DNA from: Pocillopora verrucosa
Taxonomy: Eukaryota; Cnidaria; Anthozoa; Scleractinia; Pocilloporidae
Direction: 5' to 3'
Length of the DNA stretch: 64,000 nt
Assembly: GCF_036669915.1 (NCBI RefSeq)
Contig: NC_089315.1
Span: forward strand, 1,136,503-1,200,502
Under the pieces are notes generated by a model. The model did no database searches. It saw nothing but the letters and a program-made list of their open reading frames with translations, and had not been told where the DNA came from. The translations under genes were made by a program, and so were the position numbers. Below are positions 23,396 through 35,907 of this stretch, in pieces. Positions within the stretch are counted from its first letter, which is position 1. Every line of letters starts with the position of its first letter.

Positions 23396-24527
23396 ACAAC
23401 CAAAAACTCTAGCTATGTGGGCCCCAAAAAGTTGACTACAGAGCAATTGCTACCCTGTTTTACCCTCACAGCATGAGACCCAGATGGTTTTTGGAATAAA
23501 GAACACACTAGGATCAAAATTAACCCATCAATCCACCTTTCTCTATAACATAAAAGTACAATAAGAACACTAGTAGCATGGCTGTCAATGGCAACTTCAA
23601 GGCCCTGCATTCAACTTAGTAAATATGTGTATTAGTATATCTTTCAGATACAAGGATTGACTAAATGCATTACTAATAATAAAATACATGACAGGTCCAG
23701 AATTTATATGGCCCAATTAGCTTTGGTTTTGCCACTCGAGCATCTGAGATCAAAACTAACCACCACAACAGACAGAGGCTTGTTTTGGGACCAGACACCA
23801 TTAAATGTATCCATCTTACATAAATAACACACTGGACTGTTACATAACAAAGATATTGGACGAATGTACTAAACCAAAGGTCCAGTAATCAAGAATAAAT
23901 TACAAACACGAAAGAGATTAAGGTACGATCAAAACTGTCGATGGTGTGGGTGGGAGGGAATCTAAAACTTTCTTAATGCTAGAAATAAACTTGTTGCTTG
24001 CTTGCTTGCAAGATCACTAATAACACGTGCACATATATCTAAGCGGTAATACGAAAGTAATTTTGCAATTAAAACACGTTAGTGTGGTGAATAGCTATTA
24101 ATTGGCTTTACCCAAGTCTTATGACTCAGTTATATGCTAAACGAATTGCCCAATCTTACAGAAAAGGGAAAGTACTAACTTGAGTTATCGATGTCTAGGA
24201 TCATTTTAATAGAGTTTAATATTCACTTTTTATCAGGTATAAATGTAGATGCAAAACAAAGAGGCTCTCCAGGCTGCTGCACTGGATGAAACTACCCTCT
24301 AACACAGTTTACATAACATCTTCAGATTAAACTGTGGGTTCTTCAAAACATTATGAAGCTGTCCCGGGGTTGTTGAAACACATTTTTCTAATTTATCACT
24401 GTTGTTAAGATATTTTAATTTGTAGTTTAGATATACTCCTCAAGTTTGGTCTCACTGACTGCGGTATGACCTCGTAACAGTTCGAAAATAACAGAACATC
24501 CTAATTAATCTTGAGGATGAAACATAC
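23396..24527. other. PHPT1 intron-derived DNA, no gene
   Basis: Homologous to intron 2 of the complete PHPT1 gene and nearly identical to 40000-41132. No gene is seen. Confidence 0.5.
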
Positions 24528-24602
24528 CACAGAATAACCATACACAAAGATTTTCTTGTCACTGAGTCTGTCATGTTGTATTCTGCTTTCAACTAAACAT
24601 TA
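24528..24602 (-). pseudogene. PHPT1: PHPT1 exon 2 relic, copy 2, truncated
   Basis: Only the 3' part of exon 2 remains, ending in KIFVYGYSV with a usable donor (gtatgt). Compared with 41133-41260, a deletion removes the front of the exon and its acceptor; the ends fall in a short shared aaacatt/atattc stretch. It cannot be spliced in the normal way. Confidence 0.7.
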
Positions 24603-26828
24603 TTCAATAATACAACACAGGCTTTTATACACTGGTCAGTCGCATCACTGACGACAATCAACAGGAAAATAGACAAAATAATAAACAACAAGCAAAATGA
24701 ACATCACTTCACGCCCAAACTCCTGAGTTAAACATAATCAAATCGGATCAAACGATCTATTGAAATTTCTTTGTACTTAAAGTCTTTGTGGTGTTGTTAG
24801 AAACCAACACTGCACAAGTGATAAATTTTCTCAAGTTCACGACTACGGTCTCTTATGACATACGTTGAGTAACCAGTCGTGTCTGGAAACTCATATATTT
24901 AACAACTGACTGAAAGATTTCGTGTTTTCATGTTTAAAATGAATCTTTTCAGGAACACGAGCGAAATGGCTGTACTGTTGTGCTACTTTTTGTTGTACAA
25001 ATATAGACTGAGTCTAGCTGCGGGTCTAAGAAGGAGTCATTTTCTTCGTTGAGGAAGTTTTTTATATTAGGTTTTCCTAGATATTACTGTTCTTGGGGCT
25101 AAATACGCGACTGAAAAAACTAAACTGACAGGAATTATTTTGTACTGATGTGATCAGTTATGATATATTTAATTTTGTATTACCCTGATTACATTGCAAA
25201 TCTAGTTAAATAACGTTTGGATACATTGCTCTCTAATCAGCTTGTAAAACTCAAAACAAATTGAGTATTAGTCTTCAAGTCGACGTGAGAATGAATCAGC
25301 TTGCATTTGCTCGAAAATGTATTTAAAATCATTCACAATAGCTGACCTGTGGCTATACTTGTCATAACACCCTTATCAACTTGTAAACACTGGATACTAA
25401 AAATATCGCTTGACTTGTAAGTCAAATCATGAAGAGGCTTTCAGCTTATTTATCGGTGAGGTAAATTTCTCATGATATCAGTTTTCTCCATTAGCCTTGA
25501 GCTCAATTATCGAGTAGATAGCTATTAAAGATCAGGAATATTACTAATTTAAACCGTTAAAGAATTAAGAAATATAAGTTTATGAGTTTACAGTTTACAA
25601 TTTCCGTTTTCTTTCGGAGTAATCTAGCGTGACCTATTTAAATTCATGCCCGAGTAAGCGATCTGCGGTCGTTGGACTCCCGTCGTCACAGGCTTAAATT
25701 AAAATTTTGGATATCTCAATTTGGTGTCGTTTCACTTGATCGTTTGGTTTGGAAGTCTTCTCTACAGGGAAGGTACTCTCCACCTGTTTCATAACATTTT
25801 TCATTAGTGATAAGCTTGTAGTCCGCCTACCAAAAAGCAAAGACGATCAGGGTTAAGAGAGTTTGTTTATTACCTGAAAGGTTTGCTGACACAAGTTTAG
25901 CCATGAAAGAGCCTTGCATTTCAAATTTATTAGACGCAATATGAGATTTTGATGTCTAAAATTTAGTCTTAGTTACTAGAATTAGTGATTCCGTGGTCAT
26001 CTGTGATAACCACGAGACATAAAATTAAGACAGTCGAGCTTACAATAAGCCATTAGTCGTTACATCAGGAAGATTTAGGTAAGAAGTTAAGCTGTTTCCG
26101 GCGCTGATTGTTTTCCTTAAATGTCTATATCAAAAGGAATGGATTTGAAATTTTTATTAGTAGAGGCTTTATTTAGAATGGCAAACGATAGAAGCTTAGA
26201 CACGAATTACTGGAGTTAGATATTGTTATTTCCCTGAAACCGGAAGTATCGTGAACGTGTCCTTTTATTTACATCCAGCCGATATACTAAGTATTTAGCC
26301 GAGCCAAAATGTAGGGACTTGTACCACAAATTACTGCAGATAAACTGTTCCCAACAACCTTTTCGCAAACGATCTTTTAAGCCTCATTGTAGCTATAGTC
26401 TCTGTACATAAACTCGCGAGAAATCCTCTACAGATTCTTCTTGAATATATTCACTGTTGAAAGAAAAGCATTCAGTATTCGTTTTAAAGCCCCGTTTCAC
26501 CCAGGAATATAAATGGGTACCATAACACTCTCAGGGACTAGCTTTTTTATGTGCAGGGTGATTTTCTGCGATGGACTTGCGTCCTGTCCACAGGGAGTAG
26601 CAATATACTAACTCAACACTTAATGCTCTATGGAAACTGTGATAAACTCTAGCGGTAATCTAAGCGAGTTTCACTCGTAAAATATTGTCTTTTGACAGCT
26701 AACATGGAATAACCAGCCTCAAAAAGTATACGTGGATCAAACAAAGCTGATTTGTATTCATACCACTTCTCTTGCAGGAAATTTTTCAACTAGCCTAGGG
26801 ATTCTATTAGAATCTCCACTGTTTATCA
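24603..26828. other. Orphan B-type upstream region, gene missing
   Basis: This stretch is homologous to the DNA upstream of gene B4 (about 41290-43525), but the match stops a few bases before where the B start codon should be (tccactgttt at about 26817-26826). No ectodomain or membrane exon follows. It is what remains of a seventh receptor unit, cut at its 5' edge by a rearrangement. Confidence 0.7.
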
Positions 26829-27340
26829 TGTATGCGCGAGTTTGATTTAAAATCAGTAATTGCTAAACATAAGAAATGTGAAAATAGATAGAGATAACGA
26901 TTTCTGCCATTTCTTGGGGTCAAAATTCATTAACTGACAGGGGCAGCAAAGTGCGTAACAGCGAACGTCTGTCACAATTAAGACAAGCACAAATAAGGAC
27001 GCGCAAATCAGGCATTACCGTTTACAATTCATGCAGCTTCATTAGGTAAAGGAGGGCGCAGGCAAGTGTAACTATGTGTTATTCTTTAAATATAAACAAT
27101 GATTTATTTAAAGCTATTTTTGAAAGGGAAAGTTCATTACCCACTTTGAGCAAGAATAGCTTGCGTAGGCATTTTTTTTTAAATGCGTACATAACCCAAA
27201 GTATTCAAATGAAATCAAGTAGCGTGGCCAATTAACGGGGTAGTCCTCGGGAATGAAATCGAAAGGGAAAAAGAAATGAATGAAACGATTAATGAATGAC
27301 AGCAACATTCTTGATAAAAATGATGATCATGAAGTGTAAT
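26829..27340. other. Unmatched junction DNA, no gene
   Basis: I find no counterpart elsewhere in the window and no gene. It separates the orphan B upstream region from the second A block, so it may be DNA that lies left of position 1 in the first block. Confidence 0.4.
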
Positions 27341-27762
27341 AACAATCAAAGTTCTTTCAATTTGCGTAATAACCTTAAAGGGAAGATCGAAAGTCATAAG
27401 TTATTTTAATTTTCTTTTAGTAATAAACAGAAAAAGTTCTTCGCACACTTTGTGTGCATTTGAGAAATTTCAAGGACAAATCATTATCAGCTATGGCATC
27501 TCATTTCAATAATCTGCGAGAATATGTAGGTCTTAAAACACTGTTTTAACTTAGGTCCACCGCACGCAGCCTTATAAGACGAACACAACAACGCTTTGAA
27601 ACCACGCATAAAGAAAAAAATTAATTTTATTAACTGAAATAATAATGCAAATTGGCCAGCGTAAAGAGTTTCTAAAGCTGACATTTCGAAAGTCAAGCCT
27701 TCGTGACAGGGAAGGGGAAATACCAAATAAAATTTGATTTAACAAGATCATTTTTTTTTATT

Positions 27763-27933
27763 AACTGAGTTGATAATGTAAATTGGTCACCGTAAAGAGT
27801 TTATAAGCTAACTTTTCGAGCGTTAGCCCTTCGTCAGAGGGAAAGCCTGTCTTTCACACTGACGAAGGGCTAACGCTCGAAATGTCAGCTTATAAACTCT
27901 TTACGGAGGCTAATTTACGTTTTCAACTCAGTT
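27763..27933. repeat. Long inverted repeat resembling Penelope-element ends, copy 2
   Basis: Counterpart of 424-594, with the same hairpin arms and loop, inherited with the block duplication. It lies about 400 bp upstream of gene A2. Confidence 0.6.
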
Positions 27934-28335
27934 GTTAACACTAAATTACCTGCTATACTCTCCCACAGACGCAGCACCACAGTTTCTTTGGAAACTTTCC
28001 CCCTTTATTGTGGATTGCACTCTTTGCATCAATGATAACTGTGAACTTTGTGTCGATAAACCATCGAAATTTCTATCGTGTTACTGAAGTTTTCCCCGTT
28101 ACGAAAGAAAGAAGTTTAAACAAGGTATCTAAAATACAACAGAAAATGTCATATCGAGCAAAGCTGATCATTTTCCGCGAAAAATGGCTAAACTGGCGTA
28201 ATTCAATGATAGAACGCAGATTTAATGATGCATGAAACGTGAAATTATCTCGTTATTCTATTTATCGGCTAAATATTGTCATATGCTTTTACAAATTTAT
28301 CAGACTGAAAAGAAGAAGCATCAAGATATTCAAGC

Positions 28336-30638
28336 ATGTCTCCTCAGTGGTTCAGGTTTACTGTGGTAACTCTTATCAAACTGGTGCTGGTTTTTGGTCG
28401 ACATAATGTTGGAGCAGATTTCAGCGATAACTGTGACAACTCGCCTAATTCCCTCTCATGCATCCACACGTATGAAGAGCTTTATAACAGCTTGGCAAAG
28501 TCAGAAAACAGTTTTAACATTGAGTCAGCTATATATCCATCCAGGAGGCCTTCTTCTGTCCGTGTGTTTGTAAATTTACATGGTCCTAACGAGGCAGAAA
28601 ACCTCATCGTGCCATACACTTGGAGCCTTTCCTGTTTGTATGTTGCTGTTCCACCACTCATGCTGGAAGTTTTGTCCCTCGGATCCATCCTTGTGACGCC
28701 TCGGACTCAAACACTGAATATAACTATTCCATATTTCTGCTGTAATGTGTCAAAGAAGGAGGATGAAAGAAGGACAATAATTAAAGAAAGGATTAAAAGA
28801 GCTCTTGCATCGGTAAGTGTATTGTTTTCTCCCTTAATTTGGAAACAACAGGAAACTGATTAAAAGAGCTGCCTTCAGTACTCTTATTCCTCCATTAGTT
28901 AGCAAGTATGCAGAAATGAAAAGAAAATAAAAGCTATTATTTGGTTGGCAATAAGGTACACGGACGTTCCCCTAAACGAAACAGCTTTTGGTCCTGAATT
29001 ATTCTAAAGGTGTTTCGAGTAGGCAACGTTAGTAATTGTCTTAGCTGAAGTCTACTGCTAAAAAGGCGAAGTCTTTTGAGCCAAGCAATCCACACTTTCC
29101 ATATATTGAAGACTGGTTGCGAGTTAATCGCATGATTTATAATTAGCACCTTGTCAAGTTTCCCTGAAAGTTTGCGGGCCGGTACTCATCAATATTCCTT
29201 GGCGGAAAAAAGGCATTGCTTAACTCACTAACAACCGTCTCTCAGCTACTGACCATCCTTTCCCGTACGGGCCTGAATTTTTTTAAGGTCCTATTTACAA
29301 CTACTTGTTTTAGTAGTGTTCTTAGCTGCGAGGATCTCTTAATTTCATCCTTTGAAGTTTATACAATTTTGATACAGGATTGCTGTTACATTTCAGCTTC
29401 AAGATCTGGCCGTATCACCAGGGATACGGGATCCAAGGATGAACACAGCGGAATGTGTTATCGAAGGCCACGGAATAGACATAGAGGCTACAGGACGCAG
29501 TGTGTACATCAAAGTAATCCATTGGTGTTCATTTCTTTTCACTTTGGCAGTTTTCTATTTGTTAACTTCATTTATTGAACATTGTAGAAAAGAAGGTTGG
29601 CCAGAGAAAACCACAGGGAGGGAACACACGAATACAACCGGCCGAGACAGGCAAAAGATCAGGATAAAAAATACTGTTAAGGCTATCTTCTATCTAGGTC
29701 TTTTGTTGTCAGTTCTTGGTTTAAGTCAACAATTGGTGCTCCTTTTACTTTTTGTAAATTTTTACCTGGAAGAAGTTCTCCTTTACAAGGACATTGTACC
29801 TATTTTAGTCTGTATCTGGTTTGCATTCAATACAGTGATTGGCCTAATACCACATATCCGTAAGAAATTAGAAAATTATTTTCCATGGCTGAAGACAGAC
29901 TCGGCTGACAGGGGAGAAGGTATGAGCTGTTTTTCTAAACCGGTCGCCTATACATGTGCAGCCACCACTAGTTTCTGTTCCTGTTGGATGCTAATTGGCA
30001 TAATGCTTAACCCGACTTGGGGCTTGACTGTTGCGTTTATAATATGCTTTACTTTTGCCTCCTTCACTTATGCTGTCTACGAATATCTCACTTTAGTTAG
30101 CTGTAAACAAGATGGAGTGAAACCCGATAAACTGCATGCCCTATTACCTGGTCTTTTGGGTTTCCTTGCTGTTATTGTCTTAATTCCAGAAATTGTGTTC
30201 GCCGGCCAGTCATTTAATGGAAGAGAAACTGCGGATGAAACATTGAAGACCATAGTTATGACTGCTCTTTGTTCCTTCATTTCGTGGTTGTCTTGGAAGA
30301 GGCTTCTGGACAAAAGCCAAAAGTCAGAGGAGAAACAAACCCAACTCCCATCCAGTGACCCAAGGCGGACGCCTTCTGACGTCGTTACGGATACTGACTC
30401 AAGGCAATTTTCATTCAGCGATTCATCAACTTATTACACCTCAAGTCAGAATTCTTTATATCATACATGTCCTTGCCTATGTCATCCACCAGTAAACGAT
30501 CACAATACGGCGGAAAGCCAGTCCTCAAACGATGGTTCATTTATAGAAGAAAGCCAAGCATGTTGCAGAATGGTGCTAAGTGGTGAAAATATCGAATTTA
30601 ACGAGAAACAAAGGAACGACATAGAGAGCAAAGTGTAG
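28336..30638 (+). CDS. Gene A2: signal peptide, cysteine ectodomain and about 7 TM helices
   Basis: Coding exons are 28336-28812 and 29397-30638, joined in phase 0 (TCG|gtaagt; acatttcag|CTT), giving 572 aa, the same length as A1. The ectodomain is nearly identical to A1. In exon 2 the region after TM1 differs most (TTGREHTNTTGRDRQK against a KRLAGRR version in A1), and a few membrane residues differ. Motifs GIMLNPTWGL and AGQSFNGRETADE and the Ser/Thr-rich tail with CPCLC are present. An ATG inside exon 2 (29439) is not the start; the frame is continuous from the acceptor. Function is unknown. Confidence 0.82.
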
Positions 30639-32228
30639 CAAAATCTGAATTCGTCGGCTTAAAACTCGGTTTCCATGTGGAATACCACTTTTATTGGCAA
30701 TCGACTTCTTAAATTACGATTTGTGGGGTCAAAGAAGATATTTGAATCGGTTTGCAGAGTTTGAAATGTCAAAATAGTAATGAAATGGCGGGAAAAACTA
30801 TTTCCTACTGCTTCTCTTATAACATACTTTGAGTAACCACTCGTCTGGAAACTCAATGAAATCAATTGCATCACGTTGAGGAACTAAGCACAGTGCCATA
30901 AGTGGCAATGGCGGTTGTGTGTTGGGAATATGCCATTATTAAGGATATGTATGAACTAGATATTTTTCCAACAGTGGGGTTGTTACTGGAAGAACAATCT
31001 GTCGAGGAGTTTTTTAATAACAAGAGAAAAGGCAAGATTTTTTCATGTTTAAGATAACTCTTCTCAGGAACACGAGCGAAATGGCTGTACTGTTTTAGTA
31101 TTTTTTGTTGTAGAAATATAGATTGAGTCTAGCTGTGGATCTGAGAAGGAGTCATTTTCTTCATTGAGGAAGTTTTTCATAAGAGCTTTTTCCAAGATGT
31201 TCTCGAGGCCAAATACCATGGAACACACAAGTTCTCTACTGTTGATAGGTGACTCAGCTACATTTAACTGACAGGAATTATTTTTTACTGATGTGATCAG
31301 TTATGATAAATTCAATCTTGTGTTACCTTGATTACATTGGAAGTCTAGTTAAATAACGTTTGGATATATTGCTCTCTAAAAAACTTGTAAAACTAAAAAC
31401 AAATTGAGTGTTCGTCCTCAAGTCAACGTGAAAATGAATCAGCTTGCATTTGCTCAAAATTATATTTAGACATCATTAACAATAGCTGACCAGTGGCTGC
31501 AGTTGTCACGACATCATTATCAACTTGTAAACAATGGATACTAAAAACATCGCTCGACTTGTAAGTCAAATCATGTGGAAACGTTCAGCCTAGTAATCGG
31601 TAAGGTAAATTTCTCATGATATCAGCCTTCCCCATAAGCCTCGAGCTCAATTATCGACCGGACCGGATAGCCATAAAAGATCAGGCATATTATTTATTTG
31701 AACCGTTAAAGAATTAAGAAATATAAGTGTAAGAGTTTATAAGTTTACAACTTCCGTTTTCTTTCGGAGCAATCAAGTGTGACTTATTTCCATTGACACC
31801 CAAGTAAGTGATCTGTGGTCGTTCAACTCCTATAGTCACAGGCTTAAATGAAAATTTTGGATATTTCATTTTGGTTTCGTTTCACTTGAAGGTGGCAAAA
31901 CAGAAAAGGCATTAAAAGAATATCATAAAACAGAACATCAAACATGAAGAGTACAAAAACGTACCATTCAACAAGCAACACATATATCATAAAATAAGAA
32001 CCATCCGAACTAAATGTATCAACTCGGAGGCTATGAACTAAATAAAGTGTCACTCAGCTGCTTTGATGATAAGCGATACATTTATGAAGATGGTATAACA
32101 TCTTACGCTTATGGACAAATTTGAAGATGCAACGTCACGGCACATCTATACCGGCCCACCTTAATAATTCAGCGCTTCAATGTAATATTTCTACTGAAGA
32201 TGTGACGTCACGCCACAGTTGTGTCAGC
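30639..32228. other. 3' flank of gene A2, no gene
   Basis: Duplicate of 3151-4768. No gene is seen. Confidence 0.5.
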
Positions 32229-32765
32229 TTACATCTTGCAAGTTTCACAGGCACAGTCTAGTTCATGAGTCCATGTTAGAGCTGCCTCATGATGACTTTT
32301 AAAATAATCAACCACAGTTTTACCATTCCTTACAAACCATATAAATGGTAACTTACATCTTAACACCTTTTTATAAGGACTAAAAAGCTTGTAAGACATT
32401 CTAAGTTGCCAAGCTCTTGTTTTCTTAATTCTACAATTCGAATCAACCCAATCATCGAGGCTACCAGAAACTCGCTTCATACTCATTTCCTCTTGAAACT
32501 TTTCAAAGGCTCGACTAAGGCACATTCCATATACGAATGCGTTCTGAATAACATAGTTTTCGACAGTCCTAAAGCAGTCATAACAATACAACTTCATCCA
32601 ATAGTCAGCAAATAACCGGACATTGTCGTTCATGTAGGCCACATTTTGGTAATAAAACCCGTTGATGATTTTTACGTCGATATCTCTTTTATAGCCAGTG
32701 TCATTCACATCTTCTAAATCCAAATCATGCACCAAATCGGTTAAACCAGTTTCGCTCTCAGCCAT
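32229..32765 (-). CDS. Single-exon ORF of 178 aa, second copy
   Basis: Same length and context as the ORF at 4769-5305. It begins MAESETGLTDLVHDL and keeps the cysteine-rich end CACETCKM. Differences from the first copy include K to E at residue 5, two M to V, one N to D, one Y to K and one V to I. No domain is recognised. The intact frame in both copies is mild support for coding, but the copies are recent. Confidence 0.5.
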   Translation of the reverse strand: MAESETGLTDLVHDLDLEDVNDTGYKRDIDVKIINGFYYQNVAYMNDNVRLFADYWMKLYCYDCFRTVENYVIQNAFVYGMCLSRAFEKFQEEMSMKRVSGSLDDWVDSNCRIKKTRAWQLRMSYKLFSPYKKVLRCKLPFIWFVRNGKTVVDYFKSHHEAALTWTHELDCACETCKM

Positions 32766-34441
32766 TTTTAAAATTAAATTAGTTCATGACCTTCTAAATA
32801 TACCAAGCCCAAGCTTCAGCTGTGTGATGATCATCTTGCTAAGAGTCATGGCGAAACTATAAGAGTTTGGATGGGAATATTTACGACCGCTCTTAGGAAT
32901 GAAAAATACAGTCAAATTCTCAATAAAAATACCTCACCTTACTTCCACAGTGCATCGCTTGCTATCTGACCGCTTACTATTTTAAAAAGAACCCATTTCG
33001 GCGAGTTGTCCATTTCTAAATGCCTGTAGTAAACTTAGAAACACCTGGAGCTTGGGCCGCCCGCAAACATCATTTACTGAGATTGGTTGAAAAAAATCAC
33101 GAGACAGTCGTATGACCATCATTCCACTTCAAAAACAATAGAGCAAGTTCAGACCTGTAGCGGGCAACCCCCTATTTTGTTTCCGAGTATTTGACTAATT
33201 ATTCAGGTGCACTCTATCCGTTCAACCCTGATGGTCGCAGCCGTCAAAGTGGGAATATTGTTCCTGCGTTTCTTGTCAGTGTCATCGAGCAGATTTCTGT
33301 GTCAAAAATCAATCCTACTTCGTGACTCACAAAAAAGGTATTTCCAACATATACCATGATTTTTTTAAGTGAGTAAGCTCGTCTTAAAGCTCAAATAGCG
33401 ATAACATAACACAGACCCAGTATAGTAAATCGAACGCAATCGAACTGAATTTCAATTAGATATTATTATATATGTAAAACAATGGAAAAATGTTTCCTCG
33501 ACTCTAAATGTCTAAGAAATAATTGTCCCTTCATCAATTGTTCATTTTTCTGGTAAATTAGTTAAGGAGTATCTGATATTGTATGTAAATAGCAACCAGT
33601 CTTGCGGCTAAACAAGTCTTTTCCTTTTTCCCTGAGTCCGGGATAATGTTATGATATTGTAAGGTGAAGTTATTCCTTAATCGCAAATTTTACATGCTGT
33701 ATAACAGTTCAAGCTAACGATATAATTAAGTATGATTCTAATCATTATACACCTGAGTACAGCACTGTTTATTAAAAAACTATAATCTCAGTAGTTATCT
33801 TGTGCCAAAACAGGTTTGGATTTGTTAGTTTACATCTCCAATGTAGCGTTGTAGTTCTGGATGCATTTTATATAAATTCATCACTTGGAAAGATTTTTCA
33901 ACTCTATATAAAAAACTGTAATGTGCGTGCAAAGAGGATAACAAGCCAACTTTTAAATAGTGCTTTCGTTCAGATTTGAGTTTACATAGGTGGCTGTTCC
34001 TACAGTACTTGGCACCCTTAAGAAACTAAAATTTTTCTGGTTTAAAAATTGAAAAAGTTCGTCATATCTGGTGGTCTGGAACGAACACAGATGAACTTTG
34101 CCCCAACAGCCTCTTTGAAGACAAGTGAGTAATACTAGGAGGGGGGGGGGGGGGTCTATCAGTTTATAAAATATCTCCTTTTAAGCACTGTGTCCATTTT
34201 ATTTTTTCTCTACCAAATTAAAGCTGTCAAGGTTTTCCAGGTATTTTACTACACAACTGATCTTGCAAGAGCTTTCACATGCACCAAGTCTTACTGAAAG
34301 CACTGCCAAATACAAAGACCTCAAATTGTACCTTTTTTTAAGTGCCCTATCCTATACAATGTATCAAATAATTAATCTTTTGGTAGCAAGATTACTACAA
34401 AATATGACTTAATAAATACATTCAGACTTCTCAACATGTTT
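32766..34441. other. Inter-unit DNA, no gene
   Basis: Duplicate of 5306-6976. It contains a longer G tract (34141 onward) than the other units. No gene is seen. Confidence 0.5.
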
Positions 34442-34527
34442 CTAATAACGAAGGTCATACTTTCATAATCTGGGTAAGCTTTTATAAGTTTCTCGACTGC
34501 GATGGAGTGATCAGCTCTACCAAACCC
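34442..34527 (-). pseudogene. PHPT1: PHPT1 exon 3 relic, copy 4, frameshifted
   Basis: It matches exon 3 but lacks 10 nt near the end, where the parent encodes the residues before EGY-stop, so the final residues are lost. The span is 86 nt where the other copies have 96. The acceptor and the GFGRAD start are kept. Confidence 0.7.
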
Positions 34528-35907
34528 CTGGAAATTAAAAATAAATGTTTCAGAAAGTCAGTCATAGCAGAGAAAACCATGTGTCACTTATAATTACTTA
34601 TTACCAACAGACTGACATATGCTTGCCTAAAGGTCAGTGTATTGAGGGGTCTGGGTTGAATTCCTTCCCGAGCCATAGTTTAGTGTTCCTTAGCAGATTG
34701 TTTCACTCTCACAAGTCCTCTCTCCACCCTAATAAACTTGTAAAACTAAAAACAAATTGAGTGTTCGTCCTCAAGTCGTTGGTTTGTAAGTCAGATCGTT
34801 TGGTTTGTAAGTCTTCTTTACAGGAAAGGTACTCTCCACCTGTTTCATAACATTTTTCTTTTAGTTGTAAGCATGTCGTCCACCTACCAAAAATTCAAAG
34901 ACGATCAGGGTTAAGAGAGTTTGTTTATTACCTGAAAGGTTTGCTGACACAAGTTTAGTTATGAAAAAGCCCTACATTTCAAATTTATTAGACGCAATAT
35001 AAGATTTCGATGTCTAAAATTTAATGTTTTTGCGAGGTCTTAGTGACTAGAATTAGTGATTCCGTGGTCATCTGTGATAACCGCGAGAGATGAAATTAGG
35101 ACAGTCAAGCCTACGATAAGCCATTAGTCGTTGGGAGGGTTTAGGTAAGAAGTTAAGCTGTTTCCGGCGCTAATTTTTTTCCTTAAATGTTTATATCAAA
35201 AGGAATTGATTTCAAACTTTGATTAGTAGAGGCTTTATTCAGAATGGCAAACGATAGAAGCTTACAGATACGGATTATTGGAGTTAGACATTGCTATTTC
35301 ATGGAAACCGGAAGTATCGTGAACGTGTTCTTTTATTTACTTCCAGCCGATATACTAAGTATTTGGCCGAGCCAAAATGTAAAGAATTGTACCACAAATT
35401 ACTGCAGATAAACTGTTGCCAACAACCTTCCCACAAGCGTTACGATCATTTAAGCCACATCGTAGCTAGTTTCTCTACATTAATTCGCGAGAAATCCTCT
35501 ACTGATTCTTCTTGAATATATTCAATGTTGACAGAAAGCATACAGTATTCGTTTCAAAGCCTCGTTTCACCCAAGAATATAAACGAGTACCATAGCACTA
35601 TCAAGGACTAACTTTTTTTATGTGCTGGGTGATTTTCTGCGATGGACTTGCGTCCTGTCCACATGGAGTGGCAATATACTAACTCGACACTTCATGCTAT
35701 ATGGAAACTGTGATAACCTCTAGCAATAATCTAAGCGAGTTCCGCTCATAAAATATTGTGTTTTGACAGCTAACATGAAATAACCAGCCTCAAAAAGTAA
35801 AAGTGGATCAAACAAAGCTGATTTGTATTCATTCCGCTTCTCTTGCAGGAAATTTTGGAACTGGTCAAGGGATTCAAAGCTATTAGAATCTCCACTGTTT
35901 TTTAAGG
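34528..35907. other. Unit junction and upstream region of gene B3
   Basis: The junction near 34715-34740 is the same fusion as at 7257-7280. The rest is the B upstream region, nearly identical to that of B1. No gene is seen. Confidence 0.5.
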
